DNA of 26,447 nt from Proteobacteria bacterium HN_bin10 (GCA_002083515.1 LWDN01000039.1:38797-65243), one strand, 5' to 3'. Numbered from the stretch's first letter, positions 15,349 to 22,123 are shown. Notes: generated by a model from the letters alone, not told the origin. Numbers and translations are program-made.

Positions 15349-16113
15349 TCAGATCACTCCCGCTTCTTTGAGCTTGCCGACGAGTTCGGCCGTGGTCTTC
15401 ACTTTGACGCCGCCGGCGCGCTTGGGCGGCTCGGCGGTCTTGATCGTTTTCAGGCGCGGCGTGGTGTCGACGCCGAAGTCGGCCGGCGTCTTCACATCGA
15501 TCGGTTTCTTTTTCGCCTTCATGATGTTCGGCAACGAGGCGTAGCGCGGCTCGTTCAGGCGCAGATCGGTGCTGACGATCGCCGGCAATTCCACATCCAG
15601 CGTCTGCAACCCGCCGTCGACTTCGCGCGTCACCGTCGCTTTGCCGGCGCCCAGCACGATCTTCGACGCGAACGTCGCCTGCGGCCAGCCGAGCAGGGCG
15701 GCGAGCATTTGCGCGGTGGCGTTGTTGTCGTCGTCGATGGCTTGCTTGCCGAGGATGACGAGGTCCGGCTTCTCCGCCTCGATCACGGCCTTCAAAATCT
15801 TCGCCACCGCCAGCGGCTCAACTTCGCCGTCGGCCTTCACCAGGATGCCGCGGTCGGCGCCGATGGCCAACGCATTGCGGAGCGTCTCCTGCGCCTGTTC
15901 GGGGCCGATCGACACCGCGACGATTTCCTTGGCCGCGTCCTTGGCGTGGCCGCCGCCGCCTTCCTTCATCCGCACCGCTTCCTCGACCGCGATTTCGCAG
16001 AACGGATTGATCGACATTTTGAGGTTCGAGAGATCGACGCCCGACCCGTCCGGCTTGACCCGGACCTTGAGATTGTAATCGAGCACCCGCTTGACCGGGA
16101 CGAGGACCTTCAT
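15349..16113 (-). CDS. etfB: Electron transfer flavoprotein, beta subunit
   Basis: The protein has 254 residues, with AAGGA 8 bp before the ATG. MKVLVPVKRVLDYNLKVRVK, INPFCEIAVEEAVRMKE, ILGKQAIDDDNNATAQMLAALLGWP and STDLRLNEPRYASLPNIMKAKKKP are all signature EtfB segments. The last is the stretch that contacts acyl-CoA dehydrogenases and carries the methylatable lysines. It is the first gene of an operon with etfA and a 3-hydroxyacyl-CoA dehydrogenase, supporting fatty-acid oxidation. A good promoter lies 55 to 84 bp upstream. Confidence 0.97.
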   Translation of the reverse strand: MKVLVPVKRVLDYNLKVRVKPDGSGVDLSNLKMSINPFCEIAVEEAVRMKEGGGGHAKDAAKEIVAVSIGPEQAQETLRNALAIGADRGILVKADGEVEPLAVAKILKAVIEAEKPDLVILGKQAIDDDNNATAQMLAALLGWPQATFASKIVLGAGKATVTREVDGGLQTLDVELPAIVSTDLRLNEPRYASLPNIMKAKKKPIDVKTPADFGVDTTPRLKTIKTAEPPKRAGGVKVKTTAELVGKLKEAGVI

Positions 16114-16168
16114 CGTTGAAATCCTTGAGGATTAGGGGCGTAGCGCCCACGCCCAATTCGCGGGCGCA

Positions 16169-16197
16169 CATAAAGCCCGTAAGAAATGCCGCGTCAA
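16169..16197 (-). promoter_or_regulatory. Predicted housekeeping promoter of the etfB-etfA operon
   Basis: On the minus strand TTGACG (16197-16192) and TTTATG (16174-16169) are separated by exactly 17 bp, close to the sigma-70 consensus. A GGGCG-TAG-CGCCC hairpin (16136-16148) lies between it and the etfB start and could sit in the leader RNA. Confidence 0.5.
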
Positions 16198-16267
16198 TGC
16201 GACTATCGGGGCAAAGGGCCAGGGTGTGAGGCGCGGCGCTGATGAACGCGGCGGCGGTGGCGCAATC

Positions 16268-16366
16268 TCTTGGACCGCCGGCGCCCTCGCCGGCGGGTTG
16301 CTTCGTTCTGAAAAGACTTGAGTCAACTTGAACACCGTCGCCGGCGAGGGCGCCGGCGGTCCCAGA
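16268..16366. repeat. REP-like inverted repeat abutting the YHS gene
   Basis: Perfect 24-bp arms at 16272-16295 and 16339-16362 flank 43 bp; three more paired bases follow one mismatch on each side. Each arm begins GGACCGCCGGC and is itself nearly palindromic (GCCGGCG...CGCCGGC). The right arm ends 1 bp before the stop codon of the minus-strand YHS gene (16368-16370). It shares its first 11 bases with the repeat at 17481, so the two belong to one family. It may act as a terminator for the YHS gene. Confidence 0.8.
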
Positions 16367-16367
16367 C

Positions 16368-16826
16368 TTATCGGCTCAGCACGCCTGGCCAGTTCGCGTT
16401 GGCGTTCCGGATGTGGCCGGGGATGTCCTGTTCCCAGCGGGCTTGGATTTCGTCGTTGTAGTTCAGATAGAGTCGGCCATCGACGATGCGCCAATTGTTG
16501 GGGTTGCCGGCGGCGGTGTAGCCCTGGCTCACAGCCCAGGCGCAATAGCCGCCATACTGCGGCAGGTAGCGCGCCGGGTTGGCGCGGAACGCAGCCAGGT
16601 GTTGCGCCGAAGCAAAGCGATACTCGTAGCCTTGGTGATTGATGCGGAACTGCTCCGAACCGCGCACCGGGCGCCCGTCGGTGAAGTACGCAACCGGGTC
16701 GTAGCCGCTGACGGCGACGCGCGAGAGCAGGCCGGTATGGACCGGCGCTTGCTCGGCGTAGGCCGGAGCGGAGAGCGTGAATGCGCCAAGCGCGAATGCG
16801 ATGGCGATGAGAAGTTTCTTGAACAT
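16368..16826 (-). CDS. Secreted YHS-domain protein
   Basis: The protein has 152 residues from the ATG at 16826, with GAGG just upstream. The signal peptide ends LSAPAYA. The mature part is one YHS-type domain: VAVSGYDPVAYFTDGRPVRGSEQF, then YRFASAQHLAAFRANPARYLPQYGGYCAWAVSQG, a cysteine-containing core often linked to metal binding. NPNNWRIVDGRLYLNYN follows. This is a widespread family of periplasmic YHS proteins of unproven function, often found near redox or copper-related genes. It lies 98 bp downstream of doxX on the same strand with palindromic repeats in between, so shared transcription is uncertain. Confidence 0.87.
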   Translation of the reverse strand: MFKKLLIAIAFALGAFTLSAPAYAEQAPVHTGLLSRVAVSGYDPVAYFTDGRPVRGSEQFRINHQGYEYRFASAQHLAAFRANPARYLPQYGGYCAWAVSQGYTAAGNPNNWRIVDGRLYLNYNDEIQARWEQDIPGHIRNANANWPGVLSR

Positions 16827-16837
16827 TTGAGCCTCTA

Positions 16838-16970
16838 TCTCCCACTCCACTAGAGTGGGAGGGGATAAGGGGGTGGGGTGAATAGGCGGACTGAGAAGTT
16901 GTACGAAAAAAGCGAGGCGCCGAGCTACACCCCCACCCCTGCCCCTCCCCCCTCTACGGGGAGGGGAGCG
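16838..16970. repeat. Pair of C/G-rich palindromic repeats in inverted orientation
   Basis: The left unit has hairpin TCCCACTC/GAGTGGGA (16840-16860), then GGGG-ATAA-GGGGGTGGGGTG. The right unit (16929-16969) carries the same kind of tract on the other strand (CACCCCCACCCCTGCCCCTC), then a CCCCTC...GGGGAGGGG hairpin. The right unit lies inside the 3' end of doxX and encodes its last residues. These look like two copies of one short repeat facing each other. Confidence 0.6.
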
Positions 16971-17467
16971 CTTTGCCGTCTCGTCTGGTTTGGCGGCACA
17001 AAAGCGCGGCCGAGATCGCTGAGCAGAGCCACGACTTCGTTGCGGCGGATGAAAAGCAGCACGATCGAGGTGAGCCAGATCGTGACCGCCGCGGCGAACA
17101 AACCGCCGCCGTCATTGTTCGGATCGATTCCGAGCGGCGTGAACAAGTGAAAGCTGACCGCGCCGGTCATCACCGCCAGGCCGATCAATGCGCCCAAGGC
17201 ATTGAGGCGAACAAATCTTGACATCAGCCCGATCAGCAGCAGCGATGAGGCGAAGAGTTCCGCCGTGCCGATCACGTACTGGCTGAAGAGGCCGGTGTGG
17301 GCGAACAAACCGGGCAGCCCCAACGTGCCGGCCCAGCCGTCGAGGCGGCCGAAGATTTCCTGCGTGTTCGGGTGATCGGTGAATTTGTAGCGCAGCGAAT
17401 CCAAGAATACGGCGGCCGCGAACACCGAAATCGCGGCGGGCGCGTAGCGTTTGATCTGATGGAGCAT
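16925..17467 (-). CDS. DoxX-family membrane protein with repeat-encoded C-terminus
   Basis: The protein has 180 residues. Four hydrophobic segments (about 10-27, 66-85, 92-112 and 125-143) and the early SLRYKFTDHPNTQEIFGRL match the DoxX family of small quinone- or thiol-linked membrane proteins. The last 15 residues (SAPLPVEGGGAGVGV) are encoded by a C/G-rich palindromic repeat at 16928-16972, so the original C-terminus has probably been replaced or extended by the repeat. Family knowledge: DoxX genes occur with SigF/NrsF in copper-responsive bufferin clusters of Caulobacter-type bacteria. Here a sigF-nrsF pair lies about 1.1 kb upstream on the same strand, and a SigF-like GTAACC motif precedes the gene. 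The exact function is unknown. Confidence 0.85.
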   Translation of the reverse strand: MLHQIKRYAPAAISVFAAAVFLDSLRYKFTDHPNTQEIFGRLDGWAGTLGLPGLFAHTGLFSQYVIGTAELFASSLLLIGLMSRFVRLNALGALIGLAVMTGAVSFHLFTPLGIDPNNDGGGLFAAAVTIWLTSIVLLFIRRNEVVALLSDLGRAFVPPNQTRRQSAPLPVEGGGAGVGV

Positions 17468-17480
17468 GGGGCAACTCTGA

Positions 17481-17575
17481 GGACCGCCGGCTTCCAGCCG
17501 GCAACATAGTCGATGCAGGCGAAGACGTTTGACGGTGCGGGCCGGTTACAATGCCGACTGGAAGCCGGTCTTTGC
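17481..17575. repeat. REP-like imperfect inverted repeat between DUF6958 and doxX
   Basis: The left arm, 17481-17503, begins GGACCGCCGGCTTCCAGCCG. The right arm, 17552-17570, reads TGCCGACTGGAAGCCGGTC. They pair with a 3-base gap and one mismatch around 48 bp. The left arm shares its first 11 bases with the repeat at 16272. The element ends 2 bp before the stop codon of the DUF6958 gene and contains a SigF-like -35 motif pointing at doxX. Confidence 0.72.
17524..17549 (-). promoter_or_regulatory. Candidate SigF-type ECF promoter of doxX
   Basis: On the minus strand GTAACC (17549-17544) is followed after 16 bp by CGTC (17527-17524), about 57 bp before the doxX ATG. Caulobacter SigF promoters are described as GTAACC with a CGAA-like -10 at the same spacing, so the -35 is exact and the -10 partial. 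It lies inside a palindromic repeat, so it could be a chance feature of the repeat. Confidence 0.35.
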
Positions 17576-17577
17576 AA

Positions 17578-17856
17578 CTAGATGCGACGCCAACGCAGCG
17601 GCTTGCCTGGATCGCGCGCGACAAGCCCCTTTGCCTCAAGGTCGAGCTGCACGGTCTTGGTCCACCACGTTGTCGTCGTCCCGGGAAACACCTCTAGCGA
17701 CAACGCATCGCGCATCGCGTGCATCATTTCGTGTTGCGTCATGCCAGGCGCGCGCTTCGGAAGCACTCTCAGCATCGCCGCGCGGGCCAGCTTGTATTTT
17801 CTCGCATCGACGCGGGAAACCTGACCGGGATGGTTCACGTTTTCGACGACGATCAT
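17578..17856 (-). CDS. DUF6958-family small protein
   Basis: The protein has 92 residues from the ATG at 17856, with GAGGG just upstream. The opening IVVENVNHPGQVSRVDARKY, the middle LPKRAPGMTQHEMMHAM and the end WWTKTVQLDLEAKGLVARDPGKPLRW fit the DUF6958 pattern. The shape suggests a small winged-helix-like fold, but no function is established. It starts 38 bp after the stop of the upstream lipoprotein gene on the same strand and may be cotranscribed with it. The stop is directly followed by the REP-like repeat. Confidence 0.75.
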   Translation of the reverse strand: MIVVENVNHPGQVSRVDARKYKLARAAMLRVLPKRAPGMTQHEMMHAMRDALSLEVFPGTTTTWWTKTVQLDLEAKGLVARDPGKPLRWRRI

Positions 17857-17894
17857 TTCCCTCGCCACTCGCTGCTCCCATCTGTTAGGGACAC

Positions 17895-18470
17895 CTAGCG
17901 CGCATTCGCCTCGGCGCGCGCCAAGTCGATCTCGATGGTGCGTGTCCACGTAGCGCCCGCATCCCGCGACATCTCGCCGACTTCACGCCAACGCGAGTCT
18001 TCAATTGTGAGCGTGTAGCGCACGATCACCGGCGAAAAATTCATCGTCCATTGGAAGCGGCCGTGGTCTAGGAAACGCGCCTCGGCTGTGACCGCTCGCC
18101 CTTCGTTGTAAGCCCGTATCTCGTAGATTTGCCGCTGGTCGTCGTAGGAGATGACGCCAAACGCCCGGAAGACAGGGTCGCCTGAATGACCAGCGTCGGC
18201 GTAGCCGGCGCCATGGATAAACAACAACAAGCCATCCGCGCTGCGCTCGACGCGTTCGGTCTGATAAATTGTCCGCTGCGCCGGAAACTCTAGGTCGGCC
18301 GTGCCGCTCCATTGCCCAACAAGGCTAGAGAGCCGTTCGATCGCCGCCCTTTGCGTGGCAAGATCGGGACCTCGATACGATGGTGCGGCTGCAGGCTGCG
18401 GCTGCATTTGCGCTGCAGCCGAAGCGCAGCCTGAGGCCAGCATCATCAGCGCCACGAGCAAGAACCGCAT
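17895..18470 (-). CDS. Lipocalin-like (DUF1579-type) lipoprotein
   Basis: The protein has 191 residues from the ATG at 18470, preceded by GGAGAG at 4-5 bp. The N-terminus MRFLLVALMMLASGCASAAA has a lipobox ending in Cys (LASGC), so it is a probable lipoprotein. The mature part opens RLSSLVGQWSGTADLEFPAQ and continues as alternating strands (TIYQTERVERSADGLLLFIHG, FRAFGVISYDDQRQIYEIRAY), like the DUF1579/lipocalin-like barrels. It ends in WTRTIEIDLARAE. The ligand is unknown. A palindrome (TACTTT-N7-AAAGTA) upstream suggests control by a small repressor whose gene is not adjacent. Confidence 0.7.
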   Translation of the reverse strand: MRFLLVALMMLASGCASAAAQMQPQPAAAPSYRGPDLATQRAAIERLSSLVGQWSGTADLEFPAQRTIYQTERVERSADGLLLFIHGAGYADAGHSGDPVFRAFGVISYDDQRQIYEIRAYNEGRAVTAEARFLDHGRFQWTMNFSPVIVRYTLTIEDSRWREVGEMSRDAGATWTRTIEIDLARAEANAR

Positions 18471-18489
18471 GCAACTCTCCACTGTCAGA

Positions 18490-18510
18490 GTACTTTGGAA
18501 AATAAAGTAT
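18490..18510. promoter_or_regulatory. Candidate operator TACTTT-N7-AAAGTA upstream of the lipocalin-like gene
   Basis: TACTTT (18491-18496) and AAAGTA (18504-18509) form a perfect AT-rich dyad 20 bp before the ATG at 18470. This is the most AT-rich spot in the area, so a promoter with an overlapping repressor site is plausible. The regulator is unknown. Confidence 0.45.
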
Positions 18511-18548
18511 GATGAGGAGAAAGTCAAGCGTGGAGCCAAACGCGGCCC

Positions 18549-19190
18549 CTACCACCGCAAAAACCGTGACCCCACCAGCGCCCCCAGCACCGCGCACACG
18601 GCGATCGCCAGCGTGTACCAGGTGGTCACGAACGCGACGGAGTCGGTCGGGCAATACATGGCGTACGCCATCGCAGCGACGCCGCCGGCGAGTGCGCCGA
18701 TGGCGGCGCCCGCCATAGTCAGTTGCGTCGGCGCGAACGAGCGCATGAACCAGGTAAGCAAGGCGGCGACTGGCGCGGCCAAAATAGGGATCAGCACCAC
18801 GCACCAGGGCGCGCGGCCCTCGCCGCCCATCCAGGCTTGCCAGCGTTGCTCGGGCATTTCGCCCATCAGCGATATCCAGGCGGCGATGGCGCAGAGTGCA
18901 ACGAACAACCCGATGGCGACCAGACGCCATCCCAGCGGCCGGCCGGGTTTCATCAATTGCATCGCCGCCGGCAAAATCACGGCCGCCGCCAGAGCGGCGA
19001 ACATCGCTTTCATCATCACCGGCATGCGCGCGGCGCCGATGTCTGGGCGCACGCCCAAGCCGATGGCGACCAGCAGGCACGCAACCACCAGCCCCGCCGC
19101 CAGCGTGATCGCCAGGTTGAGCCGCCAGCGCGGCCGCTCCGCCGGCTCGACGCCGCGCGCCAGCGCGTTGATGAGGTCGTCGGTCTTCAC
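18549..19190 (-). CDS. nrsF: NrsF-type anti-sigma factor (DUF1109), membrane protein
   Basis: The protein has 213 residues. A short cytoplasmic N-terminus (MKTDDLINALARGVEPAERP) is followed by six hydrophobic segments, the architecture of DUF1109/NrsF. Segments such as GRPLGWRLVAIGLFVALCAIAAW and RAPWCVVLIPILAAPVAALLTWFMRSFAPT are typical; the last includes the conserved cysteine region linked to metal or redox sensing. The start overlaps the sigF stop by 4 bp (ATGA), so the two are translationally coupled. Family knowledge: NrsF holds SigF at the membrane and releases it under chromate, cadmium or copper stress in Caulobacter. The same role is inferred here. Confidence 0.9.
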   Translation of the reverse strand: MKTDDLINALARGVEPAERPRWRLNLAITLAAGLVVACLLVAIGLGVRPDIGAARMPVMMKAMFAALAAAVILPAAMQLMKPGRPLGWRLVAIGLFVALCAIAAWISLMGEMPEQRWQAWMGGEGRAPWCVVLIPILAAPVAALLTWFMRSFAPTQLTMAGAAIGALAGGVAAMAYAMYCPTDSVAFVTTWYTLAIAVCAVLGALVGSRFLRW

Positions 19191-19729
19191 GTCGTCTGCT
19201 CCTGGCCCATCAGACGCATGAGCGTCTTCAGGCCGCGATGGATCGAGATCTTGATGTCGGATTCGCTAAGGCCGGTTTCGTCGGCCGCTTCGCGCACGCT
19301 CTTCTCTTCGAGCTTAACCAGGCGGATGGCGGTGCGTTGCTTTTCCGGAAGCTTGCCCAGCAAAGTCGCCACGTCGCGCTTGGCGTCGCTGGCTTCGTAG
19401 TCCGGATCGGGCTCGCCGAAGTCGACGCCATCGAGCGAGGCATGGGCGCGATGCTTGGCGCGGCGCAGGAAATCGATCAGCCGATAGCGGGCGATGGCGT
19501 AGAGCCATGCCGTCAACGGGTAGGCGGGATCGTAGCTTTGGCGGCGTGTATGGAGCGCCACCAGAGTCTCCTGCACCAGATCCTCCGCGTCTTCGTTGCG
19601 CCCGCGCAGGCGCGCCCGGAAGAAGCCGCGCAACAGCGCCGCCGCTTCGGTCAGAAACGCGCGATGCGCGGCTTCGTCGCCGGCGAGGCCCTTGAGCAGC
19701 AAGGCCCGGAGTGCGGGTTCGTCGGCCAT
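19187..19729 (-). CDS. sigF: ECF RNA polymerase sigma factor, SigF-like
   Basis: The protein has 180 residues, with AAGGGGAG directly before the ATG. Region 2 contains EDLVQETLVALHTRRQSYDP and TAWLYAIARYRLIDFLRR, and region 4 contains KLPEKQRTAIRLVKLEEKSVREAADETGLSESDIKISIHRGLKTL. Partnering with an NrsF-type gene overlapping by 4 bp identifies the SigF (NrsF-associated) ECF group. It directs RNA polymerase to stress promoters with GTAACC -35 elements. Such an element lies upstream of its own start, suggesting autoregulation. The bufA/bufB/bufC-like genes expected in the Caulobacter locus are absent from the window. Confidence 0.92.
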   Translation of the reverse strand: MADEPALRALLLKGLAGDEAAHRAFLTEAAALLRGFFRARLRGRNEDAEDLVQETLVALHTRRQSYDPAYPLTAWLYAIARYRLIDFLRRAKHRAHASLDGVDFGEPDPDYEASDAKRDVATLLGKLPEKQRTAIRLVKLEEKSVREAADETGLSESDIKISIHRGLKTLMRLMGQEQTT

Positions 19730-19748
19730 TCTCCCCTTGAGACTGGAC

Positions 19749-19773
19749 TACGCGCCTCAGGCGCGCCGGTTAC
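19749..19773 (-). promoter_or_regulatory. Candidate SigF autoregulatory promoter of sigF-nrsF
   Basis: On the minus strand GTAACC (19773-19768) is followed after 15 bp by CGTA (19752-19749), about 20 bp before the sigF ATG. GTAACC is the described -35 of Caulobacter SigF promoters. The hexamer overlaps the TAA stop of parE (19770-19772), so the toxin gene ends exactly where the promoter begins. Confidence 0.5.
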
Positions 19774-20075
19774 ACGTCGTCGTTAGCAAGGTGAGCACTG
19801 AAATCCATGTTGGCGTGGAGAACACGGACCACATCCAGCGTCGTTCCGCTTACCAGATAGAAGATGACGTGGCTGCCGGACCTTCGTTTCAGAAAAGGCG
19901 CCTGCATGTTGTTGACCGCTCGGCCGAGCGCCGGCTGCCGACAGAGGCGTCCGATCTCGGCCCGAATCGCAGACACATACTTATCTGCCTGTGCTCTTGA
20001 CCAGCGGCGCTTCGTGTAAACCCAGATGCCGGCAAGGTCTCGCCGAGCATCCGGCCGAAGGCGAACCTCAAGCAT
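19770..20075 (-). CDS. parE: ParE-family toxin of a type II toxin-antitoxin pair
   Basis: The protein has 101 residues from the ATG at 20075. RLRPDARRDLAGIWVYTKRRWSRAQADKYVSAI matches the ParE/RelE fold opening. The end RRSGSHVIFYLVSGTTLDVVRVLHANMDF carries the family-typical strand with basic residues. The usual length is about 95-100. ParE toxins poison DNA gyrase; RelE-like relatives cut mRNA, and the ParD partner favours ParE. The start overlaps the antitoxin gene by 8 bp, so antitoxin is made first. A longer frame upstream is out of frame with parD and is not used. Confidence 0.9.
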   Translation of the reverse strand: MLEVRLRPDARRDLAGIWVYTKRRWSRAQADKYVSAIRAEIGRLCRQPALGRAVNNMQAPFLKRRSGSHVIFYLVSGTTLDVVRVLHANMDFSAHLANDDV

Positions 20076-20325
20076 TCTGTTGGGCGTCGTCTTCCGCGTG
20101 CATCTCTGCGAGGAACTCGTCGAAATCGAATGGCTCAGGTTGGCCGCTATCGAGGCCGTCTTGCAAGGCTTTGCGTAACGCCCGCACCTTTGCCTCCTGT
20201 TCTTCCAGCAGGCGCAGGCCAGCGTGCACAACGTCGCTTGCCGAAGAGAACCGGCCCGCCGCAACCTGCTCTTCGATGAATGACGTGAAATGCTCGCCAA
20301 GCGAGATGGAGGTGGTCTTGCTCAT
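20068..20325 (-). CDS. parD: ParD-family antitoxin
   Basis: The protein has 85 residues from the ATG at 20325; a GTG two codons earlier is possible. KTTSISLGEHFTSFIEEQVAAGRFSSASDVVHAGLRLLEEQEAK is the ribbon-helix-helix DNA-binding fold typical of ParD. It is followed by an acidic C-terminus (FDFDEFLAEMHAEDDAQ) that wraps the toxin. ParD normally represses its own promoter together with ParE. The pair sits between pheA and sigF on the same strand with only about 36 bp to the pheA stop, so any promoter must lie in that short gap or within pheA. Confidence 0.92.
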   Translation of the reverse strand: MSKTTSISLGEHFTSFIEEQVAAGRFSSASDVVHAGLRLLEEQEAKVRALRKALQDGLDSGQPEPFDFDEFLAEMHAEDDAQQNA

Positions 20326-20361
20326 CGCCACAAAGTACCAAAAATTGGCGCTTGCCGCAAC

Positions 20362-21198
20362 TTACGTTCGCCGGAACGGATCGGCGGGATAGACGCCCAG
20401 AACTTTCAGCGAGGATGAGAAGAAGGCAAGCTCTTCGAGCGCCAAGCGCAGGCTTTGATCTTCGGGATGGCCCTCGACCTCGCAGAAGAACATCGCCGCC
20501 GAAAAGGCGCCGCCTTCGATGTAGCTCTCCAGCTTGGTCATGTTGACGCCGTTGGTGGCGAAGCCGCCGAGCGCCTTATAGAGCGCCGCCGGCACGTTGC
20601 GCACGCGGAAGACGAAGCTCGTCATGCACGGCCCGTTGTTTGCTGGCGCGCGGCGCTCTTCGCGGGAGAACACTAGAAAGCGCGTGGTGTTGTGGGCGGC
20701 GTCGGCGATGTCGGCCTTTAGCACTTTGAGGCCGTAGATCTCCGCCGCCAGCGACGAGGCGAGCGCGCCCACTTTCGGATCGCCGAGTTCTGCAATCTCG
20801 CGCGCGGCGCCGGCAGTGTCGGCGGTCTTCACCGCGGTCAGTTTCAATGCGCGCAATTGTTTGCGGCACTGACCCAGCGCCTGCGGATGCGAGCGTACGT
20901 GCGTCAAACTCTCAAGCGTGGCGTTCTTCAAGCCAAGCAATTGGTGCCGGATCGGCACGAAGCGCTCGCCGACGATGAAGAGGCCGCTGTCCGGAATCAG
21001 GTGGTGCACGTCGGCGACGCGGCCGGCGACGGAATTCTCGACCGGGATCATCGCCAGCCGCGCCTGGCCTTCGCTGACTGCCGCGAACGCATCCTCGAAG
21101 CTCGCGCACGGCAGCGGTTCAAGCTCGGGATAGGCTTCGCGTGCGGCGATGTGCGAGTTCGCCCCAGGTTCGCCTTGAAAGGAGATACGCTCGGTCAT
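20362..21198 (-). CDS. pheA: Prephenate dehydratase
   Basis: The protein has 278 residues. The N-terminal catalytic domain has ISFQGEPGANSHIAA, then MIPVENSVAGRVADVHHL, THVRSHPQALGQC, TADTAGAA and HNTTRFLVF. The last includes the Thr-Arg-Phe active-site triplet. A C-terminal ACT domain (MTSFVFRVRNVPAALYKALGGFATNGVNMTKLESY) gives phenylalanine feedback control. It converts prephenate to phenylpyruvate in phenylalanine synthesis; there is no chorismate mutase domain, so it is the single-function form. In related bacteria it often lies next to kdsB and a cytochrome c gene. Here two plus-strand genes separate them. Confidence 0.96.
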   Translation of the reverse strand: MTERISFQGEPGANSHIAAREAYPELEPLPCASFEDAFAAVSEGQARLAMIPVENSVAGRVADVHHLIPDSGLFIVGERFVPIRHQLLGLKNATLESLTHVRSHPQALGQCRKQLRALKLTAVKTADTAGAAREIAELGDPKVGALASSLAAEIYGLKVLKADIADAAHNTTRFLVFSREERRAPANNGPCMTSFVFRVRNVPAALYKALGGFATNGVNMTKLESYIEGGAFSAAMFFCEVEGHPEDQSLRLALEELAFFSSSLKVLGVYPADPFRRT

Positions 21199-21250
21199 AG
21201 GCAGCGAGCGTTAGCGCAAGCGGCGCCGACAAGGAAAGAGCCCACGCGCC

Positions 21251-22123
21251 ATGAGCATGGCCCTAAGCGCCGAGCGCGCCATTCTGGAGCAAACGCGCCG
21301 CGGGCTGCGTACGCTGCTCGCCGTGCCGGCGGCGCGCGCCGGCGGCTTGGCGCGCGTGAAGGACATCGAAATAGCAGGCCCCGCCGGCCCGCTGCGCGCG
21401 CGCTATTATCAAGCGGCGGACGCGCTCGACACGCCGTTGATGCTGTACTTCCATGGCGGCGGTTTCGTCTGCTGCGATATCGATACGCACGACTCGATCT
21501 GTTCGTGGCTGGCGAAGTCGTCGCAAGGGCGGGTGCTCTCGGTCGGTTACCGGCTGGCGCCCGAGACGCCGTTTCCCGGGCAGATCGAAGACGTGCGCGC
21601 GGCCTGCGCCTGGGCGTTTCAGAACGCGCAGAGCTTCGGCGCCAAGTCTCACCAGATTGCGCTCGCTGGCGACAGCGCCGGCGCCTATCTCGCCGCGACC
21701 ATGGCGCTGGAGATCAACCGCGCGACGCCGGGCGCGGTGGCGCTGCAGGTTCTGCTTTATCCGCTGGTGCATGTGCGGGATTCGCTCTGGGCCGACGAAG
21801 AGCTGCGCAATTTCCGTTTTCTCGGGCGCGTGGCGTGTCTCTACATTGCCCGCAGCCTCGGCGCGGAGGCGCTGCCGTCATTGCTCGATGTCGATCTCTC
21901 GGCGGCGCCGCCGACGATTGTCGCCGGCGGCGGACCATTGGACCCGGTGCGCAACGACGCCAAGGCGCTGATCGATGCGCTGCGCCGCGCCGGCGTCCGC
22001 GTCACCGAGAAAAAGTATCCGGTGCTCATGCATGGCGGACTAAATTTCACCGCCTATTCGAAGACCGCGACCACCGCCTTGCAGGAGGTGGGCGAACTGG
22101 TGCGGGCCGAACTGACACGCTAG
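21251..22123 (+). CDS. Alpha/beta-hydrolase esterase of the hormone-sensitive-lipase family
   Basis: The protein has 290 residues. It has HGGG (68-71, oxyanion hole), GDSAG with nucleophile Ser142, Asp231 in GGGPLDPVRND and His261 in LMHGGLNF. That completes the catalytic triad of family IV (HSL) esterases. GYRLAPETPFPGQIEDV is also typical. The substrates are short-chain esters of unknown identity. No signal peptide is visible, so it is cytoplasmic. It diverges from pheA with 52 bp between the starts and precedes a lipoprotein gene by 29 bp, a probable two-gene unit. Confidence 0.92.
   Translation: MSMALSAERAILEQTRRGLRTLLAVPAARAGGLARVKDIEIAGPAGPLRARYYQAADALDTPLMLYFHGGGFVCCDIDTHDSICSWLAKSSQGRVLSVGYRLAPETPFPGQIEDVRAACAWAFQNAQSFGAKSHQIALAGDSAGAYLAATMALEINRATPGAVALQVLLYPLVHVRDSLWADEELRNFRFLGRVACLYIARSLGAEALPSLLDVDLSAAPPTIVAGGGPLDPVRNDAKALIDALRRAGVRVTEKKYPVLMHGGLNFTAYSKTATTALQEVGELVRAELTR

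Noticed and set aside
16268..17575. CRISPR-like array made of the GGACCGCCGGC repeats
   Set aside because: There are only two inverted-repeat units, placed about 1.2 kb apart with genes between, and no Cas genes.
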